NCBI GenBank assembly: GCA_903919715.1
Contig: CAIXJC010000022.1
Location: forward strand, 1 to 46,478
Direction of reading: 5' to 3'
From: an uncultured bacterium
GTDB taxonomy: Bacteria > Planctomycetota > Phycisphaerae > Phycisphaerales > SM1A02
DNA: 46,478 nucleotides
The notes under the pieces were generated by a model that worked only from the letters and a program-made list of their open reading frames with translations, was not told the DNA's origin and did not search any database. A program made the translations under genes and the position numbers. Each line of letters opens with the position of its first letter. The stretch's first letter is position 1. Shown one piece after another: positions 33,858 to 42,884 of the stretch.

Positions 33858-34475
33858 ATGTCATCAACCGCACAGCAAATTTGGATTGTTCGTCACTCTG
33901 ATACCGAGTGGAGTCTCAACGGTCGGCATACGGGCCGCACCGATGTGCCGTTGACCACTGGAGGTCAATTGAAGGCGGATCAATTGGCGCCACGATTGGC
34001 GAAGGAAAATTTCGCTCTCGTGTTGTCAAGCCCACTGGGTCGGGGAATGGAGACTGCGCGTCGCGCAGGATTCGCGGATCGCGTTCAACCCGATCCTGAT
34101 TTGCTCGAATGGGATTATGGCAAATACGAAGGTCAAACATCTGCGCAGATTGCAGCGATGCACTTCTGTGGTGAACACGATGCCAGTCTCGATTGGGATC
34201 TCTGGCGTGATGGTTGTCCTGACGGCGAATCGATTGATCAGGTCGCAGCTCGCGCACGCATGGTCGTCAAGCGATGCCTCACCACCAATGGAAATGTTCT
34301 GTTGTTTTCCCACGGACACTTTTCGCGGATGATCGCAGCGATGTGGCTGGAATTGCCACCATCGCGAGGGCGAAGTTTCGGTCTCAAGGCGGGATCGATC
34401 AGCGTGCTTGGATTTGAACATGCAAATCGCGTGATTTGGCAATGGGATCGAGTCGATGTCTTTGAAGGGCATTAA
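33858..34475 (+). CDS. Histidine phosphatase / phosphoglycerate-mutase-like protein
   Basis: 205 residues from ATG 33858 (MSSTAQQIWI). The catalytic motif is RHSDTEW rather than the usual RHGxT, keeping the phospho-accepting His. NGRHTGRTDVPLT, the acid Glu in EWDYGKYEGQT and the second catalytic His in FSHGHFSRMI are present. Small members remove phosphate from diverse small molecules (for example alpha-ribazole phosphate, phosphoglycerate), so I give no substrate. It heads a plus-strand run, its TAA overlapping the MgtE ATG (TAATG). Confidence 0.87.
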   Translation: MSSTAQQIWIVRHSDTEWSLNGRHTGRTDVPLTTGGQLKADQLAPRLAKENFALVLSSPLGRGMETARRAGFADRVQPDPDLLEWDYGKYEGQTSAQIAAMHFCGEHDASLDWDLWRDGCPDGESIDQVAARARMVVKRCLTTNGNVLLFSHGHFSRMIAAMWLELPPSRGRSFGLKAGSISVLGFEHANRVIWQWDRVDVFEGH

Positions 34476-35905
34476 TGACTCCTCACGATCACCATCATCA
34501 TCACAAATATGCGAGCGAAGATGTCGTCAGCGATCCGCGCGTCGAGACGCCTGAAGATGCGCGTGTTGATGATCTGATCGAAAGCGATGCATCGCCAGAA
34601 ATACTCGCCGATGCGGTCGAGCAACAAGATGCGGCAGATGCTGCAACAACACTTGAGGCCTTGCCACAGGATGAAGCGTCTGATGTCGTCGGTGAGATGG
34701 AGGTTGATTCCGCCGCCGATGCCATGAGTCACATGGCGGTTCCGCTTGCGGTCAGTGTGATCGAAGATCTGATCGAGGACGATCCGGGATACGCCGGCCG
34801 AATGTTGAGTGCAATGGCACCCGACGATGCGACCGATCTTCTACAGGCACTCCCGAAGGAAGATCGCGATCGATTGCTGTCGTTGATGGGCACCGGAACG
34901 GCGCACAATCTGCGCGAATTGATGGTCTATCCCCGCGAAAGTGCCGGCGGAATGATGACGACACGGTATCTCTCTGTGCGCGAAAACGAAACCGTCGCAG
35001 AAGCGATCGAACATATTCGCCGAGGTGAGCACAACGAGAGTGCGCAGCAGGCATTCGTCACTGATCGCAAGGGTCGTTTGAAGGGAACGATTGGACTACG
35101 AAAGCTTCTCATGTCGCGGGGAAGCGAATTGATTGGTGACATTTGCGAGCGCCGCGTTGATGCAGTCAATCCAGAACTCGACCGTGAACTCCTCGCTCGT
35201 GAGTTTGAGCGATATGACTATTTAGAACTCCCAATCGTCGATCAATCTCAAAGATTGCTCGGCATCGTGACCGTCGACGACGTGATGGACATCATTCGCG
35301 CAGAAGGCACTGAAGATGCTCAGCGCATGGTTGGTGCAGGTAAGGAAGAGGGCGTCTATTCATCGATCACGCAAAAACTGCAAAGTCGGTTCGTATGGCT
35401 TGTGATCAATCTTGTGACATGCGCCGTGGGTGCGATGGTCGTCATGCAATTTGAATGGATGATTAAGGAGATCGCACTTCTGGCAGTATTGATGCCAGTG
35501 ATCGCAAATCAATCTGGTACTGCTGGCCAACAATCGCTCGCGGTGACACTGCGCGGAATCGTGCTTGATCAAATGCGCCCGCGACATACGTCGACTCATA
35601 TTCGAAGAGAATTGACAGCAGGATTGATCAACGGCATCCTCTGCGGCATACTCGTCGGCGGATTTGTGGCTGTATTCAAGACGATGTATGGACAGTCGTG
35701 GCACATTGGAATCGTGATCGCCATCAGTATGTCCACGACGATGATGATCGGGTGCGCGACTGGAAGCGCGATGCCTCTCATTATGCGGAGATTTGGGTTT
35801 GATCCCGCAACGGCATCGACCATTTTTCTGACGATGGTCACGGACAGTATGAGCTTCTTCATTTTTCTTGGCCTGGCAAGTCTTCTCGCACAATGGATCC
35901 TGTGA
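34475..35905 (+). CDS. mgtE: MgtE-type magnesium transporter
   Basis: 476 residues. N-terminal acidic superhelical domain (about 30-150), two CBS domains (about 155-275; AQQAFVTDRKGRLKGTI and LPIVDQSQRLLGIVTVDDVMDII), a plug helix, then five membrane helices (about 305-475) with the pore segments LMPVIANQSGTAGQQSLAVT and CATGSAMPLIMRRFGFDPA. It admits Mg2+ and closes when cytosolic Mg2+ fills sites between the CBS and N domains. The natural His-rich start (HDHHHHHK) may bind metal. It overlaps the phosphatase gene by 1 base (TAATG) and the sensor phosphatase by 13 bases. Confidence 0.94.
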   Translation: MTPHDHHHHHKYASEDVVSDPRVETPEDARVDDLIESDASPEILADAVEQQDAADAATTLEALPQDEASDVVGEMEVDSAADAMSHMAVPLAVSVIEDLIEDDPGYAGRMLSAMAPDDATDLLQALPKEDRDRLLSLMGTGTAHNLRELMVYPRESAGGMMTTRYLSVRENETVAEAIEHIRRGEHNESAQQAFVTDRKGRLKGTIGLRKLLMSRGSELIGDICERRVDAVNPELDRELLAREFERYDYLELPIVDQSQRLLGIVTVDDVMDIIRAEGTEDAQRMVGAGKEEGVYSSITQKLQSRFVWLVINLVTCAVGAMVVMQFEWMIKEIALLAVLMPVIANQSGTAGQQSLAVTLRGIVLDQMRPRHTSTHIRRELTAGLINGILCGILVGGFVAVFKTMYGQSWHIGIVIAISMSTTMMIGCATGSAMPLIMRRFGFDPATASTIFLTMVTDSMSFFIFLGLASLLAQWIL

Positions 35906-37905
35906 GCACAGAATTTCATCCGCGGCATTCGCTGCGGCGACGGCTCGTGATTCGCATTGGCGTGCCATTGCTGGCAACCTTTGTCTTGATGATCGTGGTC
36001 CAGTTCAAATTGGATCGCGACCTTTTGGTTGAGTCCTCACGACAGGAAATTCGGGCGAATGTCCAGATCGCCTGCTTCAAAGCAGAATCAGATTTTCTTG
36101 CGATCGAGCATGCAGTTGCATTGCAGGTCGAGATTCTCCGAGCTGGCGGAACGCAATTCGCTGTGCTCGAGTCTCCTTCGTCAAGCAAAAAACTCAATGC
36201 ACTGCTGACCACGGTTCTCAAGGTCAACCCATTTGTCTTTGGAGCGGCGCTTGCGTTTGCTCCTGGTTCTCCAGGCGTTTCGGCAAATGGATTTGGACCA
36301 TATGTCTGTCGTAAGGCGGATGGAACTGGATTGAGAACGATGAATCTTGCTGATGATGCAACATATGCCTTCTCAAGAGCGCCATGGTTTGTCCAGGCCG
36401 GTGTTGAGCCCGATGGCAATTGGAGCGAACCATATTTTGACAAGGGTGGCGGCGACGAATTTATGACGACCTACTCGATGTCTTTTGCTGCACAGAACGG
36501 AATTCCTGCTGGCGTTGCGACGGCGGATGTCGCATTAAAGAAAATCGTCGATGTGTTGCAATCCAAGAACGATGACGATCGTTTCGATTTCTCCGTGGTC
36601 TCCGGAGCTGGCCGATTTATTTCTTCATCCGATCCCGAAACGTTGATGAAAGTAGCGGCGGATTTCTTGCCTTCGTCGATTCAACATCAGATGCTCGATG
36701 GGGTGGACGCATTTCGCAAAGACGGCGTGGAATTCAAACGCGTTGGAATTGGTTCCATTTTCTCATTCAACGCATCGCGCTTGGTCTTCGTGAAAGTTCC
36801 CACCACCGATTGGGTGTTTGTCGGATCATTTCCAGAGAGCGAACTTTTCCCATCGATCATTCAGGCGTTGCTGTTTGGGCCTGGACTGCTCTTGCTCGGA
36901 GCCATCGTCGCACTGACGGTCGTGTGGCGCTCCGCTGGTCGTGCCGTTGCTCCACTGCAAGGAGTGGTGAGTGCGATCGGAAGATTTTCCAAAGGCGATC
37001 TTTCTGCCCGTGCGCCCGCCACTGATCGCAAAGATGAGATCGCAATGCTGTCGGATGCCTTTAATAAAATGGGCGGCGAATTGGAGGACGCGATCGCACA
37101 GCGCGAGGCTGCGGAAATACAGCGCATGGCTGTTAAGACACAAATCGAGGCAGCGCGTGATGTTCAACGTCTGCTTCTTCCGCAGAGTGATTCAGAAATC
37201 AAAAATCCGGACGAGCGATCGACGAACGAATTTCTCGGTGTGTCCATCCTCGGCTTCAGCATTCCTGCGGGCGAGATCGCAGGAGACTTCTTTGATTGGT
37301 TTCCTCGACCCGATGGAACATTCGCGCTTGTGATTGCGGATGTGTGTGGGAAGGGGATGCCAGCGGCGATGATGATGGCAGTTTGTCGAACATTGCTACG
37401 CCGTGCCGCGATCGAATCGGACGAGCCCCATATCGCACTCGCTCGAGTGAATAACGAACTGATCGCCCAAGCGCCGCGAACGAATTTCACGACAGGAATG
37501 CTTCTCTATGTCGATCCTCGATCTGGTGTGATCGCATATGCCAATGCTGGACATCCATCGGCGATCCGAGTGAGGAGCGATGGCGTCACGTCCGAGGTAA
37601 TGGATGCAACAGGAACGGTGCTCGGGCTCGAAGCGAATTCTGTATGGGGAACGCGTCGATTCCAACTTGATCGAGGCGAGGATTTAGTGCTCGTTTCGGA
37701 TGGTGTCACTGAAGCAGGGCCAGAGTGCGCTAGTGTCGATCGACTCTTCGGATCCGAGCGTGCGGCGGAAGCAATTTCAGCGGCTTGTGGCGGAAAGCAG
37801 CAAAATCCGCGCGTTATCGTGGAGGGTCTCCTCGCATCCGTGCGAGCGTGGAGCCAGAATTATCAAGGCGACGATTTGACGATCATCGCGATCAGCAGGG
37901 AGTAA
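35893..37905 (+). CDS. Membrane sensor PP2C-type (SpoIIE/RsbU) phosphatase
   Basis: 670 residues. TM1 about 20-38; a large periplasmic sensor region (about 40-325) of Cache type (APWFVQAG, YFDKGGGDEFMTTYS, TDWVFVGSFPESEL); TM2 about 330-350; HAMP (about 352-405, RAVAPLQGVV ... DEIAMLSDAFNKM); a short coiled coil; then the PP2C/SpoIIE catalytic domain with metal-site aspartates in AGDFFDWF and VIADVCGKGMPAAMMM, plus YANAGHPSA and VSDGVTEAG. Such enzymes dephosphorylate STAS-domain anti-anti-sigma factors to switch sigma factors on an external cue. No STAS or anti-sigma partner lies in the window. It starts inside the last 13 bases of mgtE. Confidence 0.92.
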   Translation: MDPVSTEFHPRHSLRRRLVIRIGVPLLATFVLMIVVQFKLDRDLLVESSRQEIRANVQIACFKAESDFLAIEHAVALQVEILRAGGTQFAVLESPSSSKKLNALLTTVLKVNPFVFGAALAFAPGSPGVSANGFGPYVCRKADGTGLRTMNLADDATYAFSRAPWFVQAGVEPDGNWSEPYFDKGGGDEFMTTYSMSFAAQNGIPAGVATADVALKKIVDVLQSKNDDDRFDFSVVSGAGRFISSSDPETLMKVAADFLPSSIQHQMLDGVDAFRKDGVEFKRVGIGSIFSFNASRLVFVKVPTTDWVFVGSFPESELFPSIIQALLFGPGLLLLGAIVALTVVWRSAGRAVAPLQGVVSAIGRFSKGDLSARAPATDRKDEIAMLSDAFNKMGGELEDAIAQREAAEIQRMAVKTQIEAARDVQRLLLPQSDSEIKNPDERSTNEFLGVSILGFSIPAGEIAGDFFDWFPRPDGTFALVIADVCGKGMPAAMMMAVCRTLLRRAAIESDEPHIALARVNNELIAQAPRTNFTTGMLLYVDPRSGVIAYANAGHPSAIRVRSDGVTSEVMDATGTVLGLEANSVWGTRRFQLDRGEDLVLVSDGVTEAGPECASVDRLFGSERAAEAISAACGGKQQNPRVIVEGLLASVRAWSQNYQGDDLTIIAISRE

Positions 37906-37991
37906 ATTGATGGCGAACGAGTGGAGCGCATCGTTCGCGTCCAATCGCGTCTCTCGATCCGGACAGTTTCAATTCCACAGGAAATTTGCAG

Positions 37992-38282
37992 ATGGATCAA
38001 CTCACACCTCCGGCCCTCAACTTGCAGCCCGTCATCGCGTCGCCACAGAAACGTAAGCCTCGTGGATTTCTTAATCCAGGGAAGGTTCGCGCCTTTGCGT
38101 TCTGGGTTATCACGTTGTGCATCCTCGTCAGTATTGTCGCCAGCGTCTTGGCTATTTGGGATTTCTCGAAGAGTGATGCGCTGTGGCGCACAATCGCAAC
38201 ATGTGTTGTTGTCGCAGGTGGATGTGGACTCTTTGCGGTTGTGAATCTGAGTTTCGGTGCGCCTCAAGATGGGGCTGCATAA
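37992..38282 (+). CDS. Small two-helix membrane protein
   Basis: 96 residues from ATG 37992 (MDQLTPPALN), with CAGGAAAT as ribosome-binding site about nine bases upstream; a TTG two codons earlier is possible. A Pro/Lys N-terminus, then two membrane helices (about 34-55 and 65-85). It ends directly against the GTG of the GYF-domain gene, so the two are translated together. I do not recognise a family; in pairs like this both are probably membrane-associated partners. Confidence 0.65.
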   Translation: MDQLTPPALNLQPVIASPQKRKPRGFLNPGKVRAFAFWVITLCILVSIVASVLAIWDFSKSDALWRTIATCVVVAGGCGLFAVVNLSFGAPQDGAA

Positions 38283-38768
38283 GTGCAGATTTTCATTGTC
38301 AGAGACAATCAACGACAAGGTCCATTCACTCTCGAAGAGATCAACGACAAGCTTCGAAGCGGTGCCGTGATTGCTTCGGGAACTTTTGCTTGGTACGAAG
38401 GATGTTCTGACTGGATTACGCTTGATAGAGTTCCGGGCCTGTTCATGTTGAACACGCCGCCGAGCTTTGTGCCGGGCATATCAGGTACGCCCTCACTGGT
38501 TCAGGGGGATGCCACCGGCGGATTGATTCCGTACAAGAATCCGATGGCGCTGACTGGTTATTACTTCAGTATTTTCAGCATGATTCCATTCCTGGGAATC
38601 TTTCTCGCTATCGCGGGCATCATCTTTGGCATCATTGGTCTTCGACGTTTGAAAAGAACCCCGATCATTCGAGGCTCGATACACGCATGGTTCGCAATAA
38701 TTTTTGGTGCGCTTGTCGTGCTCGTACAAGTTCTTGGGATTTTCTATTTGATGTTTCGATATCGCTAG
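38283..38768 (+). CDS. GYF_2-like domain plus DUF4190-like membrane protein
   Basis: 161 residues beginning GTG immediately after the TAA of the previous gene. Residues 1-50 form a GYF_2-like domain (VRDNQRQGPFTLEEIND, GTFAWYEGCSDWITLDRVP). After a linker, two membrane helices (about 93-117 and 133-156) with KNPMALTGYYFSIFS resemble the small DUF4190 module. GYF_2 domains bind peptides or partners in the cytosol. The combination is common in planctomycetes; the partner is unknown. Confidence 0.78.
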   Translation: MQIFIVRDNQRQGPFTLEEINDKLRSGAVIASGTFAWYEGCSDWITLDRVPGLFMLNTPPSFVPGISGTPSLVQGDATGGLIPYKNPMALTGYYFSIFSMIPFLGIFLAIAGIIFGIIGLRRLKRTPIIRGSIHAWFAIIFGALVVLVQVLGIFYLMFRYR

Positions 38769-38809
38769 CTTGAATCCGAAAGAAATCCTGTACTGATAGA
38801 TTGGCATCG

Positions 38810-39481
38810 ATGCAGCATGATTCTTCAGAAGTCTTGCCACTCTGCCGAGTATGCGGAGAGCGTCAACTTGCTGTCTTTGCAGTCATCGATACCAAAAAAT
38901 ATTGGCGGTGCGCAAACTGCGAGGCCACGTTGCTTGCGGACATGCATCTTCCAACGCTCAGTGAGGAGCGTGCGAGGTATATGCAGCACAACAACGATGC
39001 CGGCGACGTGGGGTATGTGGATTTTTTAGGCAAACTCGCCGCGCCGCTGCTTCGATGTTTGCCGTCGCCGCAAGTTGGTTTGGATTATGGCTGCGGTCCT
39101 GGACCTGCCCTCGCACAAATATTGACGGCTTCGGGTCATGAAATGCATTTGTATGACCCGATTTTTCACGCTGATACATCGGAACTGGATCGCACCTACG
39201 ACTTCATCACATGCACCGAGACCGTGGAGCACTTTCACCAACCGCGCGCAGAGTTTCGCAAGTTGGACACGCTCCTGCGCAGTGGTGGCTTGCTCGCAAT
39301 CATGACGAACTTTCAGACGAACGACGAGCAGTTTGAACAGTGGCATTATCGCCGCGACCCAACGCATGTCACGTTTTATCGCGAGGCGACATTTGCGCGC
39401 ATCGCTGCGGATGTTGGTTGGCAGTTCGAGTGCCCTGCACGCAACATCGTTTTCATGCGCAAGTCTGCATTGGAAGGATAA
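38810..39481 (+). CDS. Class I SAM-dependent methyltransferase with N-terminal zinc finger
   Basis: 223 residues from ATG 38810 (MQHDSSEVLP); a TTG three codons upstream is also in frame. Four cysteines in CRVCG and CANC form a zinc ribbon at residues 10-35. The Methyltransf_23-type domain follows: VGLDYGCGPGPALAQIL (SAM site), TCTETVEHFHQP and LLAIMTNF. Enzymes of this shape modify sugars, lipids or small molecules; the substrate is not evident. It lies 41 bases after the GYF-domain gene and 6 bases before a small membrane protein. Confidence 0.85.
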   Translation: MQHDSSEVLPLCRVCGERQLAVFAVIDTKKYWRCANCEATLLADMHLPTLSEERARYMQHNNDAGDVGYVDFLGKLAAPLLRCLPSPQVGLDYGCGPGPALAQILTASGHEMHLYDPIFHADTSELDRTYDFITCTETVEHFHQPRAEFRKLDTLLRSGGLLAIMTNFQTNDEQFEQWHYRRDPTHVTFYREATFARIAADVGWQFECPARNIVFMRKSALEG

Positions 39482-39487
39482 AGAATA

Positions 39488-39697
39488 ATGGACACCACAT
39501 CGATCACCATCAGCGTCTTCGCAGGCATCTTGGGATGCGCATACTTCGTCTACGGCAAGAAGCAGCAGAAGTTGATTCCGCTCCTGGCCGGAGTGGGACT
39601 CTGCATCGTGCCATACTTCATCGATAGCAACACCGTCTTGATTGGTGTGTGTGTTGCGCTGGCAGTTGCGCCATTTTTGATCAAGATTGATTTTTGA
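39488..39697 (+). CDS. 69-residue two- to three-helix membrane protein
   Basis: Short, very hydrophobic: ISVFAGILGCAYFVYGKKQ, then PLLAGVGLCIVPYFI and TVLIGVCVALAVAPFLI. The GYFxYGKKQ-like turn with a PYF segment is found in a small conserved family sometimes loosely named 'amino acid transport protein'; evidence for transport is lacking. It begins 6 bases after the methyltransferase stop and converges on the Na/Pi gene (23 bases between stops). Confidence 0.72.
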   Translation: MDTTSITISVFAGILGCAYFVYGKKQQKLIPLLAGVGLCIVPYFIDSNTVLIGVCVALAVAPFLIKIDF

Positions 39698-39720
39698 GAT
39701 CGACTTGTGCGATCGCTGGA

Positions 39721-41304
39721 TTATGTCGCCAGTCGGCGCATGAGATAGGCGATTCGCTCGAAGATGCTTGTGACATACAGGACTCCCGCTTGATCTTTGG
39801 GAGTACCAAATTCCAATGTTGCGCTTTTGCGGCGGATGCTTTCCATTTGGTCGCCGCGGTCACTCGTCATTGTGGCCAAGAGCTCGCAGTCAAATTCATC
39901 CTTCAATTCGATCGCATCGTGCAATGTTCGAAGCATCACATCGCATACTTCGACCAATTGTCCGCCGAGTTCTCGTGCCGTTGATTCTGCCGTGAGCGTG
40001 CTCACTTCTTGGCCAAGCGAATCGACCGCTGTCACCATTTCGGCAAGCGCTTGCTGGTGTCCGAGGGCATTGACCAAGAGGGTGCTGGTTTCATCATCAT
40101 GTGGTGTCTGTTCGATGCACTCCAAGATGAATGCAGAAATCTCAGAATTGAGAGTCGCGAGAGATTCGCGGATCAACACTACGTCGTGCCCGCGGGAGGC
40201 GTCCTTGTCCAACCTTCCAGCATCGAGGAGTGTGGGAAGTGCCGCCATGACTCGCAACTGTTCGCTGCTCACAAGTTCAGCAGCAAGTTCTGGTGAATCG
40301 ACTCCGCCGTCGACAAGAAAGTGTGGGTTTGCAAGGACGTCTTCAACGACATCTGGAACGAGTTCCGTCAAGAGTGATTTCGCGCGTGAACTTAAAATCA
40401 ATCCAACGAGCGGACATATCAGCATCTGTATGAGAAAAGCAGTTGCAAGAACTGCTTCGATGGTGAGACCGAACTTGCTGAGAATCGCAACGAGCGATGG
40501 GACTATTTCTGTCGCAGCAATCAGTAACCAAGCAGCGAGAGCGCAAGCCGAGATGGCGTTGAGTATGGCTTGCCAGTATGCGATACGCAGTGAGTCACCG
40601 CGGAGCTCTTGCCCTAAGAAGATGATTGACAGTCCGACGCCTACTCCAGTTCCATGGATCACCATCATGGCTTGTTGAGGCTCGAGGATGCCCTTGCCAC
40701 AAAGTGCAATCAGGATCACGACGATCCCGCTTGAACTTTGAATAACAATGCGCAGGAGTGCGCCACCAATGAATCCAAGCACGAGCGATCCATTCAGCGC
40801 TGCTCCGACTGTTAAAAACCATTGGGACTCTTGAAGAGGAGACGCTGCGCGCTTGAGTTGGGCGAGACCGAACAGGAGTAGGCCAATTCCAAGCATCGTC
40901 CCAAAGGCTGGCGTCCATTTGATCCACCGACGCTGTCGCAGCGCAAGGCCAGTAATCCCGATCAACCAAAGAATGATGAGATTCAAATTGATTGCGGCAA
41001 GAAACGCAAGGAGCGCCGTTCCGGAATTCGCCCAAGCGACGACCGTCAACGCACGTTGCATCGTTAAGAGACGAGCGGATATCAATCCAGCGAGCAAGAA
41101 TGAAACAGCCGTCGCACTTTGGCTCACGACCCCAAAGGTGAATCCAAGAATGGCCGCGCGCAGTGGGCTTGCTGTTGCATTGATCGCATGCTTTCGCATC
41201 GACCTTGAGGCTAGATTTTTCAAACTCGACCGAATCGAATCGAGTCCGAGGAAGAAAAATGTGAGCCCAGCAAGAAAGACGGGAATGACCTCAAGTGCGG
41301 TCAT
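39721..41304 (-). CDS. Na/Pi-cotransporter (PF02690-type) with PhoU-like tail
   Basis: 527 residues from ATG 41304 (MTALEVIPV). About eight membrane helices contain two inverted repeats, each with its signature: VVSQSATAVSFLLAGLIS and IQSSSGIVVILIALCGKG. The rest of the protein (about 350-527) is helical, soluble and PhoU-like (LVEVCDVMLRTLHDAIELKDEF). Bacterial members of this family (YjbB-type) usually export or balance phosphate using sodium. It overlaps the preceding membrane-protein gene by 14 bases, so the two are translated together. Confidence 0.88.
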   Translation of the reverse strand: MTALEVIPVFLAGLTFFFLGLDSIRSSLKNLASRSMRKHAINATASPLRAAILGFTFGVVSQSATAVSFLLAGLISARLLTMQRALTVVAWANSGTALLAFLAAINLNLIILWLIGITGLALRQRRWIKWTPAFGTMLGIGLLLFGLAQLKRAASPLQESQWFLTVGAALNGSLVLGFIGGALLRIVIQSSSGIVVILIALCGKGILEPQQAMMVIHGTGVGVGLSIIFLGQELRGDSLRIAYWQAILNAISACALAAWLLIAATEIVPSLVAILSKFGLTIEAVLATAFLIQMLICPLVGLILSSRAKSLLTELVPDVVEDVLANPHFLVDGGVDSPELAAELVSSEQLRVMAALPTLLDAGRLDKDASRGHDVVLIRESLATLNSEISAFILECIEQTPHDDETSTLLVNALGHQQALAEMVTAVDSLGQEVSTLTAESTARELGGQLVEVCDVMLRTLHDAIELKDEFDCELLATMTSDRGDQMESIRRKSATLEFGTPKDQAGVLYVTSIFERIAYLMRRLAT

Positions 41305-42004
41305 TTCCCGCGCCTTCTTTCGAACGAACAGCAAGTACGGCTGTTGCAATGACCAATGTTGTCGTAATCAACGTCAGAATTTCAAGCCACGCCTTCATTC
41401 TTCCCATCGATGCAACGGACTGAGAAACAAATTCAGTGCCCCGCGCTGCGGCAGTTTCAGACCATACCTTCGCAACGCTTTCAATTTGAAATGATGCTTG
41501 ATTCAGCATGGGCTTTACTGAACGATCTATCGCACGAAGCGCATCGAGCGTTTGTGTTTCTCCAGCCATCGTCCGAAGTTCTGTCATACGTTCGCCTAAT
41601 GCTTCATTCGCACTTGCGAACGCTGCTTCTGCGGCCTCTGCATTTTCAAGTGGAAGCGCAGCAGTGCGCCCTCGCTGGAGCAATAATTCCATCGCCTCTG
41701 CGGCCGCTCGAGATTGTTGCGCAAAGGCACTGCGAAGTACAGATCTTTCCTTCAGGCCACCTCCAGAGTGCAAGATCAGTGCGTTCCATGCGATCGTTTG
41801 GCCGTCCATTGCGTGAGCTGCTTCGGTCACACTCGCGACGGCATCGTTGAGCAATTTGAGCGTCACAAGCTCTCGTTTTTGGTCCGCCTGACTGATCGCA
41901 AGCGTTGCGATACAGAAGCCGCTCATGATGACCGTCGCAATGCAAGAAAGGAGCGCACACAATCCAGTGAATTGTTTCTTACGTTTGAATTTGCGCTGAT
42001 TCAT
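41291..42004 (-). CDS. Membrane protein with periplasmic helical sensor-like domain
   Basis: 237 residues from ATG 42004 (MNQRKFKRKK); an ATG 30 bases upstream is possible. TM1 about 13-38 and TM2 near the C-terminus (about 205-225) enclose a 165-residue all-helical region rich in Ala/Glu. That layout is like four-helix-bundle ligand domains of chemoreceptors and histidine kinases, but no cytoplasmic output domain follows. It overlaps the Na/Pi protein gene by 14 bases, so it may sense a signal for that transporter. This is inference from layout only. Confidence 0.65.
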   Translation of the reverse strand: MNQRKFKRKKQFTGLCALLSCIATVIMSGFCIATLAISQADQKRELVTLKLLNDAVASVTEAAHAMDGQTIAWNALILHSGGGLKERSVLRSAFAQQSRAAAEAMELLLQRGRTAALPLENAEAAEAAFASANEALGERMTELRTMAGETQTLDALRAIDRSVKPMLNQASFQIESVAKVWSETAAARGTEFVSQSVASMGRMKAWLEILTLITTTLVIATAVLAVRSKEGAGNDRT

Positions 42005-42114
42005 GGGGCGATCAGGAAGTGTAGTGATCCCCATTGAATCACAATGTCACACTCAGGCGAAGGAGTGTTCAGAGTTGATGAACTTTTGTTGAGTCTTTCG
42101 AAGCGTTCTCGAAG

Positions 42115-42729
42115 TCAGTTGCGCCGACGACGCTTGATCGCCACCGCGAGCGCGATCGCCGCAAATGCGCCTGGTGCAGGGACGGTGATCACTGACGAGT
42201 ATCCAGGAAGTTGGCGTGTTGATTCGATACCGTTGGACCAAAGTCCAAGGGACGAATATGGCGGACCGAGCAGGCTGTTTGGATAACTATAAATGTTGTA
42301 CGCCGTGCCTGTTGCACTGCTGAGGCTGATGCCTGTCAACATGTTGTCAAAGTCGCCCGATGTGAACGTATCGAAATTAAATTGAAAGAGAACATCGGCA
42401 AGTCCGCGTGCAACTCCACCATTGGATTGCACGGATCCGCCGATGATCACGTTGTCGGTGTAGAACAAACTTCCGCCGCCGAGAAGACTGATGCTCCAGT
42501 CGGTGAGGTCACTCTGTTCGACCGTGCCACTCGTTCGATTTGTAGACCAGTGAACAAGCACTTGCGTCGCATTCGGCGATGAAGCGGTGTATGGCGTATT
42601 GAGCGTATAGGTCGTTGTGTAAACACTGGCATTTGCAGAACTGCTGCAAACCAGAGCAATTCCCGCGACGGCGAAAAACCCCAGGGCTGTTGAATGCGTT
42701 GTGGAATGTGAGATGGAAGCCTGAGTCAT
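42115..42729 (-). CDS. Exported protein with PEP-CTERM-like C-terminal anchor
   Basis: 204 residues from ATG 42729 (MTQASISHST), preceded by GAAAGGTG at good spacing. Signal peptide about 16-33 (ALGFFAVAGIALVCSSSANA). A beta-rich, Ser/Thr/Gly-rich middle is followed by VPAPGAFAAIALAVAIKRRRRN: a VPAPGA motif, a short membrane helix and a basic end. That is the planctomycete variant of PEP-CTERM, where an exosortase-like enzyme replaces the tail. No exosortase gene is in the window. Middle domain unrecognised; probably a surface or matrix protein. Confidence 0.78.
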   Translation of the reverse strand: MTQASISHSTTHSTALGFFAVAGIALVCSSSANASVYTTTYTLNTPYTASSPNATQVLVHWSTNRTSGTVEQSDLTDWSISLLGGGSLFYTDNVIIGGSVQSNGGVARGLADVLFQFNFDTFTSGDFDNMLTGISLSSATGTAYNIYSYPNSLLGPPYSSLGLWSNGIESTRQLPGYSSVITVPAPGAFAAIALAVAIKRRRRN

Positions 42730-42782
42730 TTGTCGCACCTTTCGTTTGTGCCGATCATTCGTGCCAATCTGTCTACCGATTT

Positions 42783-42809
42783 CTTGTGGCACACAGATCG
42801 CGCCACAAG
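42783..42809. repeat. Inverted repeat upstream of the PEP-CTERM-like gene
   Basis: CTTGTGGC (42783-42790) and GCCACAAG (42802-42809), 8-bp arms around an 11-base loop, 54 bases before the PEP-CTERM-like ATG and past the gcvP stop. No T-run follows on the minus strand, so an operator or leader hairpin is as likely as a terminator. Confidence 0.5.
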
Positions 42810-42884
42810 GTTTATAAATCTACTTCAGCGAAGGCTGCCAACCTAATAAGAAGTACAGATTTTTACGAGAGAAGAATTGCCGAC

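Noticed and set aside
34475..34510. His-rich start of MgtE as an artificial tag
   Set aside because: The sequence continues in a natural gene context with TAATG coupling; His-rich starts occur in metal transporters.
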